Below are positions 17,866-28,764 of a DNA stretch of 64,000 nucleotides, piece by piece. The stretch is from NCBI RefSeq assembly GCF_001187785.1, contig NZ_CP012154.1, forward strand, positions 986,501 through 1,050,500, in the 5' to 3' direction. The first letter of the stretch is position 1; every line of letters begins with the position of its first letter. The notes below the pieces were generated by a model, which was not told the origin of the DNA, did not search any database, and saw only the letters and a list, made by a program, of their open reading frames with translations. This stretch comes from Wenzhouxiangella marina (GTDB lineage: Bacteria > Pseudomonadota > Gammaproteobacteria > Xanthomonadales > Wenzhouxiangellaceae). Position numbers and translations under genes: made by a program.

Positions 17866-19011
17866 ATGACTCAGACGCGACGTGATCTTCTCAAGCTCGG
17901 GGGGCTGGGCCTCGGGGCGATGGCGATGTCCGGGCTTTCATCCCCGCTGGCGGCGGCCATGGGCGCGGTCACACCGGCACCGCGGCCGCTGAACATCCTG
18001 ATTCTCGGTGGCACCGGCTTTACCGGGCCGTTCCAGGTCCGCTACGCCCTGGCGCGCGGGCATCGGGTGACGATCTTCAACCGTGGCAACAAGTCCATCG
18101 ACTGGCCGGGGCCGGTCGAGGAGCTGGTCGGGGACCGCAACGAGGGCGATCTCTCGGCCCTCGAAGGCCGCGAATGGGACGTCTGCATCGACAACCCGAC
18201 CTCGCTGCCGTTCTGGGTTCGCGACGCGGGTCAGGTCCTGCAGGGCAAGGTCGGCCACTACGTGTTCACCTCGACCCTGTCGGTCTATGCCTCGAACGCA
18301 CAGCGCGGCCAGGACGAGACGGCTGAACTGTTGGCCTACGACGGCCCGGACATGATGGCCGAGACGATGGAGAACCTGCGCGCCAACATGGGGCTCTACG
18401 GACCGCTGAAGGCCGAGTGCGAGCGCGAGGTCGAGCGCTGGTTCCCCGGCAAGAACACCATCATTCGACCGACCCTGATCGTTGGCCCGGGCGACCAGAC
18501 CGATCGATTTACCTACTGGCCGCTACGCCTGGCCCGCGGGGGAGAGGTGCTGGCGCCGGGCGATGGCAAGGATCCGGCGCAGATCATCGACGCCCGTGAT
18601 CTGGCCGAATGGACGATCCGCATGGCCGAGTCCCAGGCCGGCGGCGCCTACAACGCGGCCGGGCCGGACTACGAACTGCATTTCGACGCCATGCTGCACG
18701 GCATCCGTGCCGTGACCGGTGTGGCGGCGAAGCTGAACTGGGTGCCGGCGGAGTTCCTGGCCGAGCAGGGCGTCAGTCCCTGGTCGGACATGCCGGTCTG
18801 GATTCCCAGCCAGGGCGAGTATGCCGGCTTCAGCAGCTGGTCGAACGCGAAGGCGATCGCCGCTGGCCTGAGCTTCCGGCCGCTGGCGGACACGGTCTCT
18901 GCCCTGCTCGAGTGGTTCCGGGAGCAGCCTGAAGAACGTCAGTCCACGATCCGTGCCGGCCTTTCACCCGAACGCGAAGCCGAAGTGCTGGCCGCCTGGA
19001 GGCAGAGATGA
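17866..19011 (+). CDS. Tat-exported NAD-dependent epimerase/dehydratase (extended SDR)
   Basis: 381 residues. The N-terminus TQTRRDLLKLGGLGLGAMAM is a clear twin-arginine signal, so the enzyme is probably folded with its cofactor before export. The Rossmann motif ILGGTGFTG follows at about 44-52, and a YGPLK sequence (about 172-176) fits the catalytic YxxxK. This places it in the extended SDR superfamily (NAD-dependent epimerase/dehydratase); the sugar or other substrate is unknown. An ATGA overlap couples it to the small membrane protein downstream. Confidence 0.85.
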   Translation: MTQTRRDLLKLGGLGLGAMAMSGLSSPLAAAMGAVTPAPRPLNILILGGTGFTGPFQVRYALARGHRVTIFNRGNKSIDWPGPVEELVGDRNEGDLSALEGREWDVCIDNPTSLPFWVRDAGQVLQGKVGHYVFTSTLSVYASNAQRGQDETAELLAYDGPDMMAETMENLRANMGLYGPLKAECEREVERWFPGKNTIIRPTLIVGPGDQTDRFTYWPLRLARGGEVLAPGDGKDPAQIIDARDLAEWTIRMAESQAGGAYNAAGPDYELHFDAMLHGIRAVTGVAAKLNWVPAEFLAEQGVSPWSDMPVWIPSQGEYAGFSSWSNAKAIAAGLSFRPLADTVSALLEWFREQPEERQSTIRAGLSPEREAEVLAAWRQR

Positions 19012-19220
19012 GTACCTTCATGACCTTGGTGGCCTGGTGCCTGCTGTTCGTGCTGGCCTGGCCCCTGGCCCTGCTGGTGCTGATCCTCTGGCCCCTGGTC
19101 TGGCTGATCAGCCTGCCGTTCCGCCTGCTCGGGATTGCCGTGGAGGGCGTATTCAGTTTCCTGCGCGCGATCATCCTGCTGCCGGCGAGATTGCTGGGGG
19201 AGCGGCCGCGCTTCAATTGA
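19008..19220 (+). CDS. Small hydrophobic membrane protein
   Basis: The 70-residue protein consists of one long or two short membrane helices (LVAWCLLFVLAWPLALLVLI and LWPLVWLISLPFRLLGIA) and an amphipathic segment before a basic tail (ARLLGERPRFN). Its ATG overlaps the stop of the Tat-exported oxidoreductase (ATGA at 19008), so it is translationally coupled. I do not recognise a family; it might anchor or assist its partner. Confidence 0.7.
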   Translation: MSTFMTLVAWCLLFVLAWPLALLVLILWPLVWLISLPFRLLGIAVEGVFSFLRAIILLPARLLGERPRFN

Positions 19221-19284
19221 GCGGGCCTGGAGCTCGCGGCGGGCGATGAGGCAACGCTGAAACCGTCCAACTGCCTGTTGCGCC

Positions 19285-19384
19285 CGCAGGTCGGGGCAGC
19301 GCAGGTCGGAGGCGTGGCGCGGTTGGCCGTAGGCCAGAAGCGCCGCGCTGGAGACCGTCCGCGCGTGTCCCCGACGGTCCATCC
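19285..19384. repeat. Dispersed repeat, left arm of a ~100-bp inverted pair
   Basis: This 100-bp stretch is closely similar to the reverse complement of 20196-20297. Both contain the blocks CGCAGGTCGG, GCCAGAAGCGCCGCGC and CGACGGTCCAT in the same order. The pair flanks the NTF2-like gene at 19623-20078. No open frame in it looks genuine. Confidence 0.75.
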
Positions 19385-19559
19385 CACCGGCACCTGCGGC
19401 GAATGGACTTTCGATAGCAAGGGCCATCGGAACCCCATCCTCTCGGAAACCATCGGTGATCGAGAATGCAGTGATTTCTGCGCAATGCGTGTATCGAAAG
19501 TTCGGTGCCGGCTGTAGGATTGCGCCGTCGAATTGACGGAGATGTCGGATGCATGGTCC

Positions 19560-19579
19560 GTCGGGGACGTGGCCCCGAC
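19560..19579. repeat. GTCGGGG-ACGTGG-CCCCGAC palindromic unit, copy 1
   Basis: A 7-bp stem and 6-nt loop recur identically at 20519-20538, followed by CTAC in this copy and CTACC in the other. A degenerate reversed copy lies at about 20336-20359. These are REP-like extragenic hairpins. The remaining sequence between 19221 and 19622 shows no gene. Confidence 0.7.
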
Positions 19580-19622
19580 CTACGGGCGGCTTCGATGAAG
19601 GCTCATTGTCCCGATCAATCAG

Positions 19623-20078
19623 TCAATCGTCGCCGTTCGCTTCGGATTCCGGGGGGATGCGCGTCGCCTGCCAGGTGAAGGCGCGCCATTCGCCGCCTTC
19701 CTTGCGGAAGATGCCGGTGTTGAAGTACTCGCCGATCCGTTCGCCGTCCTGTTCGGCAAACAGGCGGAAGGTGATCACGGCGATGTCGCCCATGACCCGG
19801 ATATTGACCTCTTCGCCCCCGTAGCTGGGGCCGGCCGGCGCCTCTTCGGCTGCCTCCTCGAAACCGGCCATGATCCGATCCTTGCCGAAGCGCTGACCCG
19901 AGGAGCTGGTATAGATCAGGTCTTCGGCCCAGAAGCGCTCGTGGACGGCTTGCTCACCGGCACCGGCCAGGAAAGCGTGCAGCATCCGCTCGAGCTCTGC
20001 CTGCTCGTCGGCCACGGCGGCAAAGGTGGTGGATTGAAGCAACAGCAGGAGCATGGCGAGCAGAAGGCGCTTGGTCAT
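19623..20078 (-). CDS. Secreted NTF2-like (DUF4440-type) protein
   Basis: 151 residues beginning with a signal peptide (LLLAMLLLLLQSTTFAAVA). The body matches the cone-shaped SnoaL/NTF2 superfamily: EQAELERMLHAFLAGAG, a WAEDLIYTSSSG strand, GKDRIMAGF, MGDIAVITFRL and YFNTGIFRKEGGEWRAFTWQ. Members are often small catabolic or binding proteins and the role here is open. The ATG at 20078 is chosen because the signal peptide starts there; the open frame continues upstream into repeat sequence without a coding look. It is isolated between two inverted copies of a dispersed repeat. Confidence 0.75.
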   Translation of the reverse strand: MTKRLLLAMLLLLLQSTTFAAVADEQAELERMLHAFLAGAGEQAVHERFWAEDLIYTSSSGQRFGKDRIMAGFEEAAEEAPAGPSYGGEEVNIRVMGDIAVITFRLFAEQDGERIGEYFNTGIFRKEGGEWRAFTWQATRIPPESEANGDD

Positions 20079-20173
20079 CTCGGGTGTCCGGATCGATGTG
20101 TGGTAGGAGGATAGCGCAGGGCGGCGGAGACTTGGGCATTCGCATACGTGCGCTTTGCCTGCAGCATCGGTCC

Positions 20174-20212
20174 GTCGGGTTCGTGGAGATTTCTGGGACA
20201 TGGACCGTCGGG
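20174..20212. repeat. 39-bp direct repeat, copy A
   Basis: It matches 20486-20524 at 37 of 39 positions in the same orientation (core TCTGGGACATGGACCGTCGG), 312 bp apart. It overlaps the start of the right arm of the 100-bp inverted pair, so this intergenic stretch is a mosaic of repeat modules. Confidence 0.7.
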
Positions 20213-20297
20213 CGCACGCGCGGCCGGTCTTCGGCGCGGCGCTTCTGGCCTGCGGCCAATCGCACCACGCCTTCGACCTGCGCTGGCCCGACCTGCG
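20196..20297. repeat. Dispersed repeat, right arm of the ~100-bp inverted pair
   Basis: This is the inverted partner of 19285-19384. The 20079-20723 interval has no convincing gene; it holds this arm, the 39-bp direct repeats, palindromic units and the katG terminator. Confidence 0.75.
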
Positions 20298-20485
20298 TTG
20301 GGCTTCGATCGATATCGCGAAAATGCGCGCTCGGCGTAGGTCGGCCCCACGTGGCCGACGACCGGACGATTCCGTGGCCACCTGAAATCGGGTGTCTGGC
20401 GAGAAACCGTGCTAATCGTAGCGGAGGCCGAGCTGCCTGCGATATCCGTGCGTCGGGCTTTCCATGATGGTTGAGGCATTGCGCA

Positions 20486-20538
20486 GTCGGGTTGGTGGAG
20501 ATATCTGGGACATGGACCGTCGGGGACGTGGCCCCGAC
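20486..20538. repeat. 39-bp direct repeat copy B plus palindromic unit copy 2
   Basis: 20486-20524 repeats 20174-20212 at 37 of 39 positions. It runs directly into the GTCGGGG/CCCCGAC hairpin (20519-20538), which is identical to the one at 19560-19579. Confidence 0.7.
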
Positions 20539-20630
20539 CTACCGCGGGCCTCGATCGGGCGATGTGTTATCGGTTCTTACAGGGGCATCCGGTGATCCGG
20601 TGTGCCTTCTTTCGGAATCGGGTTTTCCGC

Positions 20631-20661
<31 letters not shown>

Positions 20662-20690
20662 AAAAAAGGCGGGCCCCGAAGGACCCGCCC
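20662..20690 (-). terminator. Intrinsic terminator of katG
   Basis: Read on the minus strand, a GGCGGG/CCCGCC-type stem with a TTCG-containing loop is followed by six T residues (plus-strand AAAAAA at 20662-20667). It lies about 35 bp beyond the katG stop. Confidence 0.85.
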
Positions 20691-20723
20691 ATTCGCCTTT
20701 CAGCGAAGTCTTGCTGTGTCGTT

Positions 20724-22940
<2,217 letters not shown>

Positions 22941-23089
22941 GCTTTTCTCTCCCATGCGTTCTACGCCCGGAATTGGGTCCCATTATTAGATACGATCAAT
23001 ACCGAGGTTTCAATTCAACCTGGCTATGGCTTTGATCGGCGGGGTCAATCGCTTCTGGCGGGATGGGTGCGGCCAGGCGACCGCGCGGC

Positions 23090-23470
23090 CTAGTGGAAAC
23101 GCTCCACTGCATGAGCCTTCAGGGCGTCGAAGGGGACGATGTTCAAGGTCTTCTCGTGGGTGGCTTCCAGGACCACGCGGGGCGCGCAGTCGGCTTCCCA
23201 GGCCTCGCGCCAGCGGGCGGCGCAAAGGCACCAGCGATCGCCTTCCTGCAGGCCGGGGAAACCGAATTCCGGTCGGGGCGTGCTCAGATCGTTGCCGCGG
23301 GACTGGCTGAAGGCGAGGAACTCTTCGGTCATCACGGCGCAGACCGTGTGCACGCCGAGATCATCCGGGCCCGTCTCGCAGCAGCCGCTTCGATAGAAGC
23401 CGGTCTTCGGGTCGTGGGAACAGTCGGCCAGCGTGGTGCCGAGGACGTTGAGTGAGACCTTCTTCTCCAT
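23090..23470 (-). CDS. DUF2237 family protein
   Basis: 126 residues matching DUF2237 almost throughout: LNVLGTTLADCSHDPKTGFY at the start, then SGCCETGPDDLGVHTVCAVM, FLAFSQSRGNDLSTPRPEFG and GDRWCLCAARWREAW. The many conserved cysteines and histidines suggest metal or redox chemistry, but no function is established. It is a stand-alone gene upstream of katG in the same direction (149 bp gap) and divergent from prpE. Confidence 0.9.
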   Translation of the reverse strand: MEKKVSLNVLGTTLADCSHDPKTGFYRSGCCETGPDDLGVHTVCAVMTEEFLAFSQSRGNDLSTPRPEFGFPGLQEGDRWCLCAARWREAWEADCAPRVVLEATHEKTLNIVPFDALKAHAVERFH

Positions 23471-23627
23471 TGGAGTGCATGATCGATCGCTGTGGGAATG
23501 GAGTAAGGATAGCGGCCTTTGCGGATTGGGTTGTCATCGCTCGCTGGGCATTCGCCGATGGTCTAGTGGACCGGGCCGATGGGCTGGGGCAAAGTGGCAG
23601 CCAACGTGTCACTGTCAGGAGCCAGGC

Positions 23628-25505
23628 ATGAGTTCGAGTGCCTATCAGGAGCATGCCGCGCGGGCCGCGGGCGACCCCGATGCCTACTGGTTGGAGCAGG
23701 CCCGGCGAATCCGCTGGCATCGTGCGCCGACGCGTGGTCATGAGGCGGCGACGCAGGGCGGGCAGCAGTGGTTTGCCGACGGCGAGCTCAACACCGCCTG
23801 GCTGGCCCTAGATGCACAGGTCGACGCCGGTCGTGGAGAGCAGACGGCCTTGATCCACGACTCGCCGGCCAGCGGCCGACAGCAGCGATTCACCTATGCC
23901 GAGTTGACCGAGCGGGTTGCCCGCTTCGCCGGCGGTTTGCGTGAGCTGGGTCTGGCGCCGGGTGACCGCGTCGTGATCTACATGCCGATGGTGCCAGAAG
24001 CCGTGATCGCCATGCTGGCCTGCGCGCGCCTGGGGGCCATCCACTCGGTGGTGTTCGGTGGCTTTGCCCCGCACGAGCTGGCCGTGCGCATCGACGATGC
24101 CCGGCCGAAGCTGGTGCTGTCCGCCTCCTGCGGGATCGAATTCGATCGCATCATCGAGCACAAGCCCCTGCTCGATGCGGCCCTGGACGAAGCGGTGCAC
24201 AAGCCCGCCGCGACGGTCATCCTCCAGCGCGAGCAGGCCGAAGCTTCGATGCATCCTGGCCGCGATCATGATTGGCGAGCCGTCGAGGCCAGCGCGTCGC
24301 CGGTCGATGCCGTGCCCGTGCCCGGCAATCATCCGCTCTACATCCTCTACACATCGGGGACGACTGGAAAGCCGAAGGGCATCGTCCGTGACCATGGCGG
24401 GCACGCGGTGGCGATGCACTACAGCATGGAAGTGGTCTACGGGATGCAGCCCGGCGAGGTGTTCTGGGCGGCCTCGGACGTCGGATGGGTGGTGGGTCAC
24501 AGCTACATCGTCTATGCCCCGTTGATCTACGGCTGCACCACGGTCCTGTACGAAGGCAAGCCCGTGCGCACGCCCGATGCCGGCGCCTTCTGGCGAGTCA
24601 TCGCCGAGCATGGTGTCACCGCCATGTTCACGGCACCCACCGCGTTCCGGGCAATCCGCAAGGAAGACCCGGACTGTGCCCTGATGCGGTCCTACGATCT
24701 GAGCGGCCTGAAGCGCCTGTTCCTGGCCGGCGAGCGCCTGGACCCGGCCACCCACGACTGGCTCAAGGAGAAGACCGGGCTGCCGGTGCTCGACCACTGG
24801 TGGCAGACCGAGACCGGTTGGGCCATCGCCTGCAATCCCGTGGGCCTGGAATCGGTCGAGGAAACCGTCGGGGCCGCCGGCAAGGCGACGCCGGGGTTCC
24901 AGGTCGAGATTCTCGACCCCGACGGCGAGACTTGCGGTCCGGGCGTGCAGGGCGCCGTCTGCATCCGCCAGCCCCTGCCGCCGGGCTGCCTGCTCGGGCT
25001 CTGGCGCGACGCCGAGCGCTTCGCGTCGTCGTACGGCGCCGCCTATCCTGGCTACTACCTGAGTGGCGACGGGGGCTACATCGACGAGGCAGGGCAGATC
25101 TTCATCATGGGGCGGATGGACGATGTCATCAATGTCGCCGGCCACCGCCTCTCGACGGGCGAGCTCGAAGAGATCGTGGCCTCGCATCCGGCCGTGGCCG
25201 AATGCGCGGTGTTCGGCGTGGCGGACGAACTCAAGGGCCAGCTGCCGCTGGGCCTGGTCGTGCTGAAGGATGGCGCAACGCAATCGGCTGAAGAGGTGAG
25301 CACCGAGTTGGTCGCCAGGGTTCGGGCCATGGTCGGTGCCGTGGCCTGTTTCCGTCGCGTGGAAGTCGTGCCGCGCCTGCCCAAGACCCGTTCGGGCAAG
25401 ATTCTTCGCCGCACCCTCCGTGCCCTGGCCAACGGCGAGAACCCGGAAGTGCCGTCGACCATCGACGATCCGGCCATTCTCGATGAGATTCGGGCTGCCC
25501 TTTAA
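23628..25505 (+). CDS. prpE: Propionyl-CoA synthetase (propionate--CoA ligase)
   Basis: 625 residues of the acyl-CoA synthetase (AMP-forming) family. It activates propionate, or acetate less well, to the CoA thioester through an acyl-adenylate. The N-terminal AYQEHAARAAGDPDAYWLEQ is typical of PrpE. The P-loop TSGTTGKPKG is near 240, the WWQTETGW signature near 393, and the adenylation lysine is in RSGKILRRTL near 590, a residue often controlled by reversible acetylation. The ATG at 23628 has AGGAG 7 nt upstream. A single-gene unit ending at a GC-rich hairpin; no prp cluster is nearby. Confidence 0.92.
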   Translation: MSSSAYQEHAARAAGDPDAYWLEQARRIRWHRAPTRGHEAATQGGQQWFADGELNTAWLALDAQVDAGRGEQTALIHDSPASGRQQRFTYAELTERVARFAGGLRELGLAPGDRVVIYMPMVPEAVIAMLACARLGAIHSVVFGGFAPHELAVRIDDARPKLVLSASCGIEFDRIIEHKPLLDAALDEAVHKPAATVILQREQAEASMHPGRDHDWRAVEASASPVDAVPVPGNHPLYILYTSGTTGKPKGIVRDHGGHAVAMHYSMEVVYGMQPGEVFWAASDVGWVVGHSYIVYAPLIYGCTTVLYEGKPVRTPDAGAFWRVIAEHGVTAMFTAPTAFRAIRKEDPDCALMRSYDLSGLKRLFLAGERLDPATHDWLKEKTGLPVLDHWWQTETGWAIACNPVGLESVEETVGAAGKATPGFQVEILDPDGETCGPGVQGAVCIRQPLPPGCLLGLWRDAERFASSYGAAYPGYYLSGDGGYIDEAGQIFIMGRMDDVINVAGHRLSTGELEEIVASHPAVAECAVFGVADELKGQLPLGLVVLKDGATQSAEEVSTELVARVRAMVGAVACFRRVEVVPRLPKTRSGKILRRTLRALANGENPEVPSTIDDPAILDEIRAAL

Positions 25506-25531
25506 GAATGCGAGGGCGACTCGCTACCTGA

Positions 25532-25554
25532 GGCGCCGCCCCGTCGGCGGCGCC
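25532..25554. terminator. Bidirectional hairpin between prpE and the collagen-like gene
   Basis: GGCGCCGCC (25532-25540) and GGCGGCGCC (25546-25554) form a 9-bp stem with a 5-nt loop between convergent genes. There is no long T run on either strand. Confidence 0.65.
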
Positions 25555-25579
25555 GGTCTTGCTGTCAATCGCCAGCTGA

Positions 25580-26770
25580 TCAGTTGCGCTGGAAGGTAAT
25601 GGCCAGATTCGTTCCGAGCGAGTAACCGGTCACGCCGGCATTGTTGGCCGCGAAGGGTGCGCCTAGGTCGGTCGTGGAAGCAACGTTGTCGCAGGTGCCG
25701 GTCTGAACGTTGAAGAACGACGTGTACGTGAAGTTGGCGACGGTCGCCGCTGCATCGACGTAGTAGATCGTTCCGTTCGTCTGGAAGACCTGGCCAGGCT
25801 GTGCCGCGCTCGGGAAATCTTCTGCGTAGGCCCGCACGGCACCTGCGCAACCCGTGTTCTGGTAGAGCAGGAAAACCGATTCGAGCGCGTTGTCGGCCAC
25901 TTCGAACTGATAGTTGAGGGTGGTCAGAAAGACCTGTGCGTCGCCGGTGAAGCCGACATATGCCAGGTCGACGCCCGGGTCGTCGATGGACACGCCGTTG
26001 ACGAGGATATCGAACTTTCTTCCCGCCCCAGCTGGACCCGCGGGGCCGGTGGGTCCGATCGGCCCGATGGGGCCAGCGGGCCCCGTATCGCCTGTGGAGC
26101 CGATCGGGCCCGTCGGTCCAGTCGGTCCCGGGATGCCCTGTGGCCCGATCGGCCCCTGAGCGCCGGTGGCACCGATGGGCCCTGTGGGACCCGGAATACC
26201 CTGCGCGCCGGTGGCCCCGGTGGCGCCGATCGGTCCGATCGGGCCTTGAGCGCCGGTGGCGCCGATCGGTCCTGTCGGTCCCGGAATGCCCTGCGGGCCG
26301 GTCGGCCCCTGAGCGCCGGTGGCGCCGATCGGTCCCTGAGCACCCGTGGCGCCCATCGGTCCGGTCGGCCCGGGGGTGCCCTGCGGGCCGGTCGGTCCCG
26401 CGACACCTTGCGGTCCGGTCGGTCCCGGCGCACCCTGCGGCCCGGTGGGGCCGATCGCGCCCTGCGGTCCCGTCGGTCCGGTGGGCCCGATCGCGGCCGT
26501 CGGCGTACAGGGGCCGAGGACGCCGGTCCCTGCATCGAAGCAGAGTACGGTGGTCTGCTGCGTATCGTCGGCGATGCCCGGCAGCACCAGGGTGCCGTCG
26601 TCATTGACCTGCAGATGGATGGCGTTGCCCGCCGAATCCTGGATTTCCACCGTTCCACCCGGCGGCGCCTGGATCACGACGTTCTGGGCGGTGGCGGACT
26701 GGGCCATGAGGATGCCGCCGATGGCGGCGGCGAGCGGAGTGAGTCGAAGTACTCTGGATCGTGTGGTCAT
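25580..26770 (-). CDS. Secreted collagen-like triple-helix protein
   Basis: 396 residues. A signal peptide ([15 protein letters not shown]) is followed by a small N-terminal domain (about 30-90). Then come about 155 residues of uninterrupted Gly-X-Y triplets dominated by GPTGPQG, GATGAQG and GPIGPTG, and a C-terminal globular domain of about 150 residues. Four cysteines lie outside the repeat. Such bacterial collagens form trimeric stalks on the cell surface. The repeat is Pro/Thr-rich and could expand or contract by recombination. It lies 25 bp downstream of the IPTL-CTERM-like gene in the same direction, and the two are probably co-transcribed. Confidence 0.9.
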   Translation of the reverse strand: MTTRSRVLRLTPLAAAIGGILMAQSATAQNVVIQAPPGGTVEIQDSAGNAIHLQVNDDGTLVLPGIADDTQQTTVLCFDAGTGVLGPCTPTAAIGPTGPTGPQGAIGPTGPQGAPGPTGPQGVAGPTGPQGTPGPTGPMGATGAQGPIGATGAQGPTGPQGIPGPTGPIGATGAQGPIGPIGATGATGAQGIPGPTGPIGATGAQGPIGPQGIPGPTGPTGPIGSTGDTGPAGPIGPIGPTGPAGPAGAGRKFDILVNGVSIDDPGVDLAYVGFTGDAQVFLTTLNYQFEVADNALESVFLLYQNTGCAGAVRAYAEDFPSAAQPGQVFQTNGTIYYVDAAATVANFTYTSFFNVQTGTCDNVASTTDLGAPFAANNAGVTGYSLGTNLAITFQRN

Positions 26771-26795
26771 TCGCTGGAATTCCTTGGAGTCGGGT

Positions 26796-27530
26796 TCAAA
26801 GGGCTTGCGACCGACCCACTCGGGCCAGCACCAGCATGGACAGCATCATCAGCAGCAGGCCCGGGATCGTCAGGGTCGGCACCGGGATCAGTTCGAACAG
26901 GCCGCTGCCGAACCAGCCGAAGTCGTTGCCGCTGCCGCCCTGATTGGTTTCGTCCGGGGCCAGGGGCTCGCCGGTGGCGTGCACGTTGGAGACCCCGACG
27001 AAGGCGATGTTCTGGCTGCCGCCGGCCTGCAGCACCATCTCGGCGATCTGCGGAGGGTTGCTGCTTTCAATCTGCACCGGCTGCCCGGAGGCACCGAGGA
27101 TGGTGAGGGAATTCACGATCTGCTGGACCGACCCGCTCTGCAGCACGAAGGCGCCGCCGACCGGACTGGTCAGACTGAGCCCGTAGAAGATCGAGTCGCC
27201 CACCAGCGCATTGCTGCCGCCGCTGGCCTCGATCATGGAAATCTGGCTGGTCTGGGCGTTGAACAGGCCATTGTTGATCCAGTCGCCGCGAAGGAGCATC
27301 GAGCCGCCGCCCCCATCGAAGCTGCCGTTGATGACCACGTTGCCCGCTTCGGTCACGGTGGCCGCTTCGAGGTTGAACTGCCCGTCGACGACCAGGTCGC
27401 CGCCGCCCAGATCGAGGGCCCCGCTGCCGAGGGATATCGACCCTCCGCTGCCCACGGTGATCGAAGCCAGCCCTGCTTGCGCCAGGCACAGCATGCCAAG
27501 GGCGCCTAGAGCGCGTACGAGAGGATTCAC
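26796..27530 (-). CDS. Secreted beta-rich protein with IPTL-CTERM-like sorting tail
   Basis: About 244 residues. It starts with a signal peptide ([16 protein letters not shown]) and continues as repeating short strands rich in Gly/Ser/Asn ([32 protein letters not shown]), like a beta-helix. It ends with the sorting-type tail [20 protein letters not shown] plus a short basic end, resembling IPTL-CTERM signals that are processed at the envelope. The GTG at 27530 is preceded by AGGGGG and places the signal peptide at the N-terminus. It is the first gene of a pair with the collagen-like protein and is divergent from the glycosyltransferase. Confidence 0.75.
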   Translation of the reverse strand: MNPLVRALGALGMLCLAQAGLASITVGSGGSISLGSGALDLGGGDLVVDGQFNLEAATVTEAGNVVINGSFDGGGGSMLLRGDWINNGLFNAQTSQISMIEASGGSNALVGDSIFYGLSLTSPVGGAFVLQSGSVQQIVNSLTILGASGQPVQIESSNPPQIAEMVLQAGGSQNIAFVGVSNVHATGEPLAPDETNQGGSGNDFGWFGSGLFELIPVPTLTIPGLLLMMLSMLVLARVGRSQAL

Positions 27531-27607
27531 GATGATGCCCCCTTGCCAAACGCAGAAAGAAGCAAGCAGACTACTCCACCAGCCCGCCGACCACAAGGTC
27601 GATCGAA

Positions 27608-28729
27608 TTGAGCGACTCACCGCTGCCGGACGTCTGCCTGGTCATGATCGTGCGCGATGAGGCACACGTCATCGAGCGCTGCCTGCGATCGGTTCGTCCG
27701 TTGATTCGCCGCTGGTGCATCGTCGATACGGGTTCGACCGACGATACGGCCGAGCGCATCGAGGCATCGCTCCGTGACGTGCCCGGCCAACTCCATCATC
27801 GGCCCTGGCTGGACTTCGGCCACAACCGCAGCGAGGCCATGGCCCTGGCTCGCGGGCAGGGCGACTGGCTGCTGCTGATCGATGCGGATGAAGAGCTGCA
27901 CATCGAGCCGGGCTTCTGCATTCCCGAGCGCCCGGAGATCGAGGCCTGGCAGATTCTGCAGCGGCCGGGTGGCAGCGCCAACGAGTTCTATCTGCCGCGC
28001 TTGCTGCGTGCCGATCTGCCGTGGCGCTTCGAGGGCGTGCTGCACGAATACCTGGCCTGCGATCGTGACTTCGAGCAGGCCGTGATTCCCGGGCTGTCGC
28101 AGACCGGGCACTTCGACAGCGCCCGCAATCAACAGCCCCAGCGCCAGAAGTACCTCAAGGATGCCGACGTATTGAGGCGTGCGCTGAAGCAGTCGCCGGA
28201 CCATGCGCGCTACCAGTTCTATCTGGCCCAGAGCCTGCGCGATGCGGGAGAGCGGGAGGCGGCCATCCTTGCCTATCGCCGGCGGGCCGGGATGGCCGGT
28301 TGGGACGAAGAACGGTTCTGTGCCTTGCTTGAAGTGGCTCGCTTGCTCGAGCTGACCGGAGCACCCCACGCGGAGCTTCTCGCCGCCTATCTGGGCGCCT
28401 GGAACGCGCGTCCGCAGCGTGCCGAGCCCCTGGTCGAGCTGGCGCGCCTGCACCGACAGCGCGAGGAGTACGCCCTTGCCCAATTGTTCGCCAGCCGGGC
28501 GGTCAGCCTGCCACGGCCGGACGACATCCTCTTTCTCGATGCCGGGGTCTATCAGTGGCGGGCCCGGGATGAACTGGCGGTGGCGAGCTATTGGGTCGGC
28601 GATCCGGTCACCGCCGTCGAGCTGGCACGTGGTCTGCTCGAATCGGGCCTGCTACCCGAAGGCGAACGAGAACGAGTGAGGGATAACCTGCGTTTCTTCG
28701 AGCAAGCGGCCGGGCGTCGGCCGGGCTGA
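27608..28729 (+). CDS. Family 2 glycosyltransferase with C-terminal helical repeats
   Basis: 373 residues. The N-terminal GT-A domain has LVMIVRDEAHVIERCL, the nucleotide-sugar region IVDTGSTDDT and the metal-binding LLLIDADEEL. A TPR-like helical region follows (about 190-370, RYQFYLAQSLRDAGEREAAI). This layout is seen in SPBc2-type cytosolic glycosyltransferases, which may modify surface proteins or glycans. The TTG at 27608 is used because the conserved DVCLVMIVRDE needs residues before the next ATG (27644); AAGGT lies upstream. Divergence from a surface-protein operon makes glycosylation of those products an attractive but unproven idea. Confidence 0.85.
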   Translation: MSDSPLPDVCLVMIVRDEAHVIERCLRSVRPLIRRWCIVDTGSTDDTAERIEASLRDVPGQLHHRPWLDFGHNRSEAMALARGQGDWLLLIDADEELHIEPGFCIPERPEIEAWQILQRPGGSANEFYLPRLLRADLPWRFEGVLHEYLACDRDFEQAVIPGLSQTGHFDSARNQQPQRQKYLKDADVLRRALKQSPDHARYQFYLAQSLRDAGEREAAILAYRRRAGMAGWDEERFCALLEVARLLELTGAPHAELLAAYLGAWNARPQRAEPLVELARLHRQREEYALAQLFASRAVSLPRPDDILFLDAGVYQWRARDELAVASYWVGDPVTAVELARGLLESGLLPEGERERVRDNLRFFEQAAGRRPG

Positions 28730-28764
28730 GCTTCCTGGGACGAAGCGCCGCTTCGGAGCTCAGC
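28725..28764. terminator. Two-tier hairpin between convergent genes
   Basis: An outer stem GCTGAGCT/AGCTCAGC (28725-28732 and 28757-28764) encloses an inner stem CGAAGC-GCC-GCTTCG (28741-28755). It covers the stop codons of both the glycosyltransferase and the ABC transporter genes. Confidence 0.6.

Noticed and set aside
26030-26500. A CRISPR-like array suggested by short periodic repeats
   Set aside because: The period is 9 nt in frame with Gly-X-Y codons of the collagen-like gene; there are no spacers.
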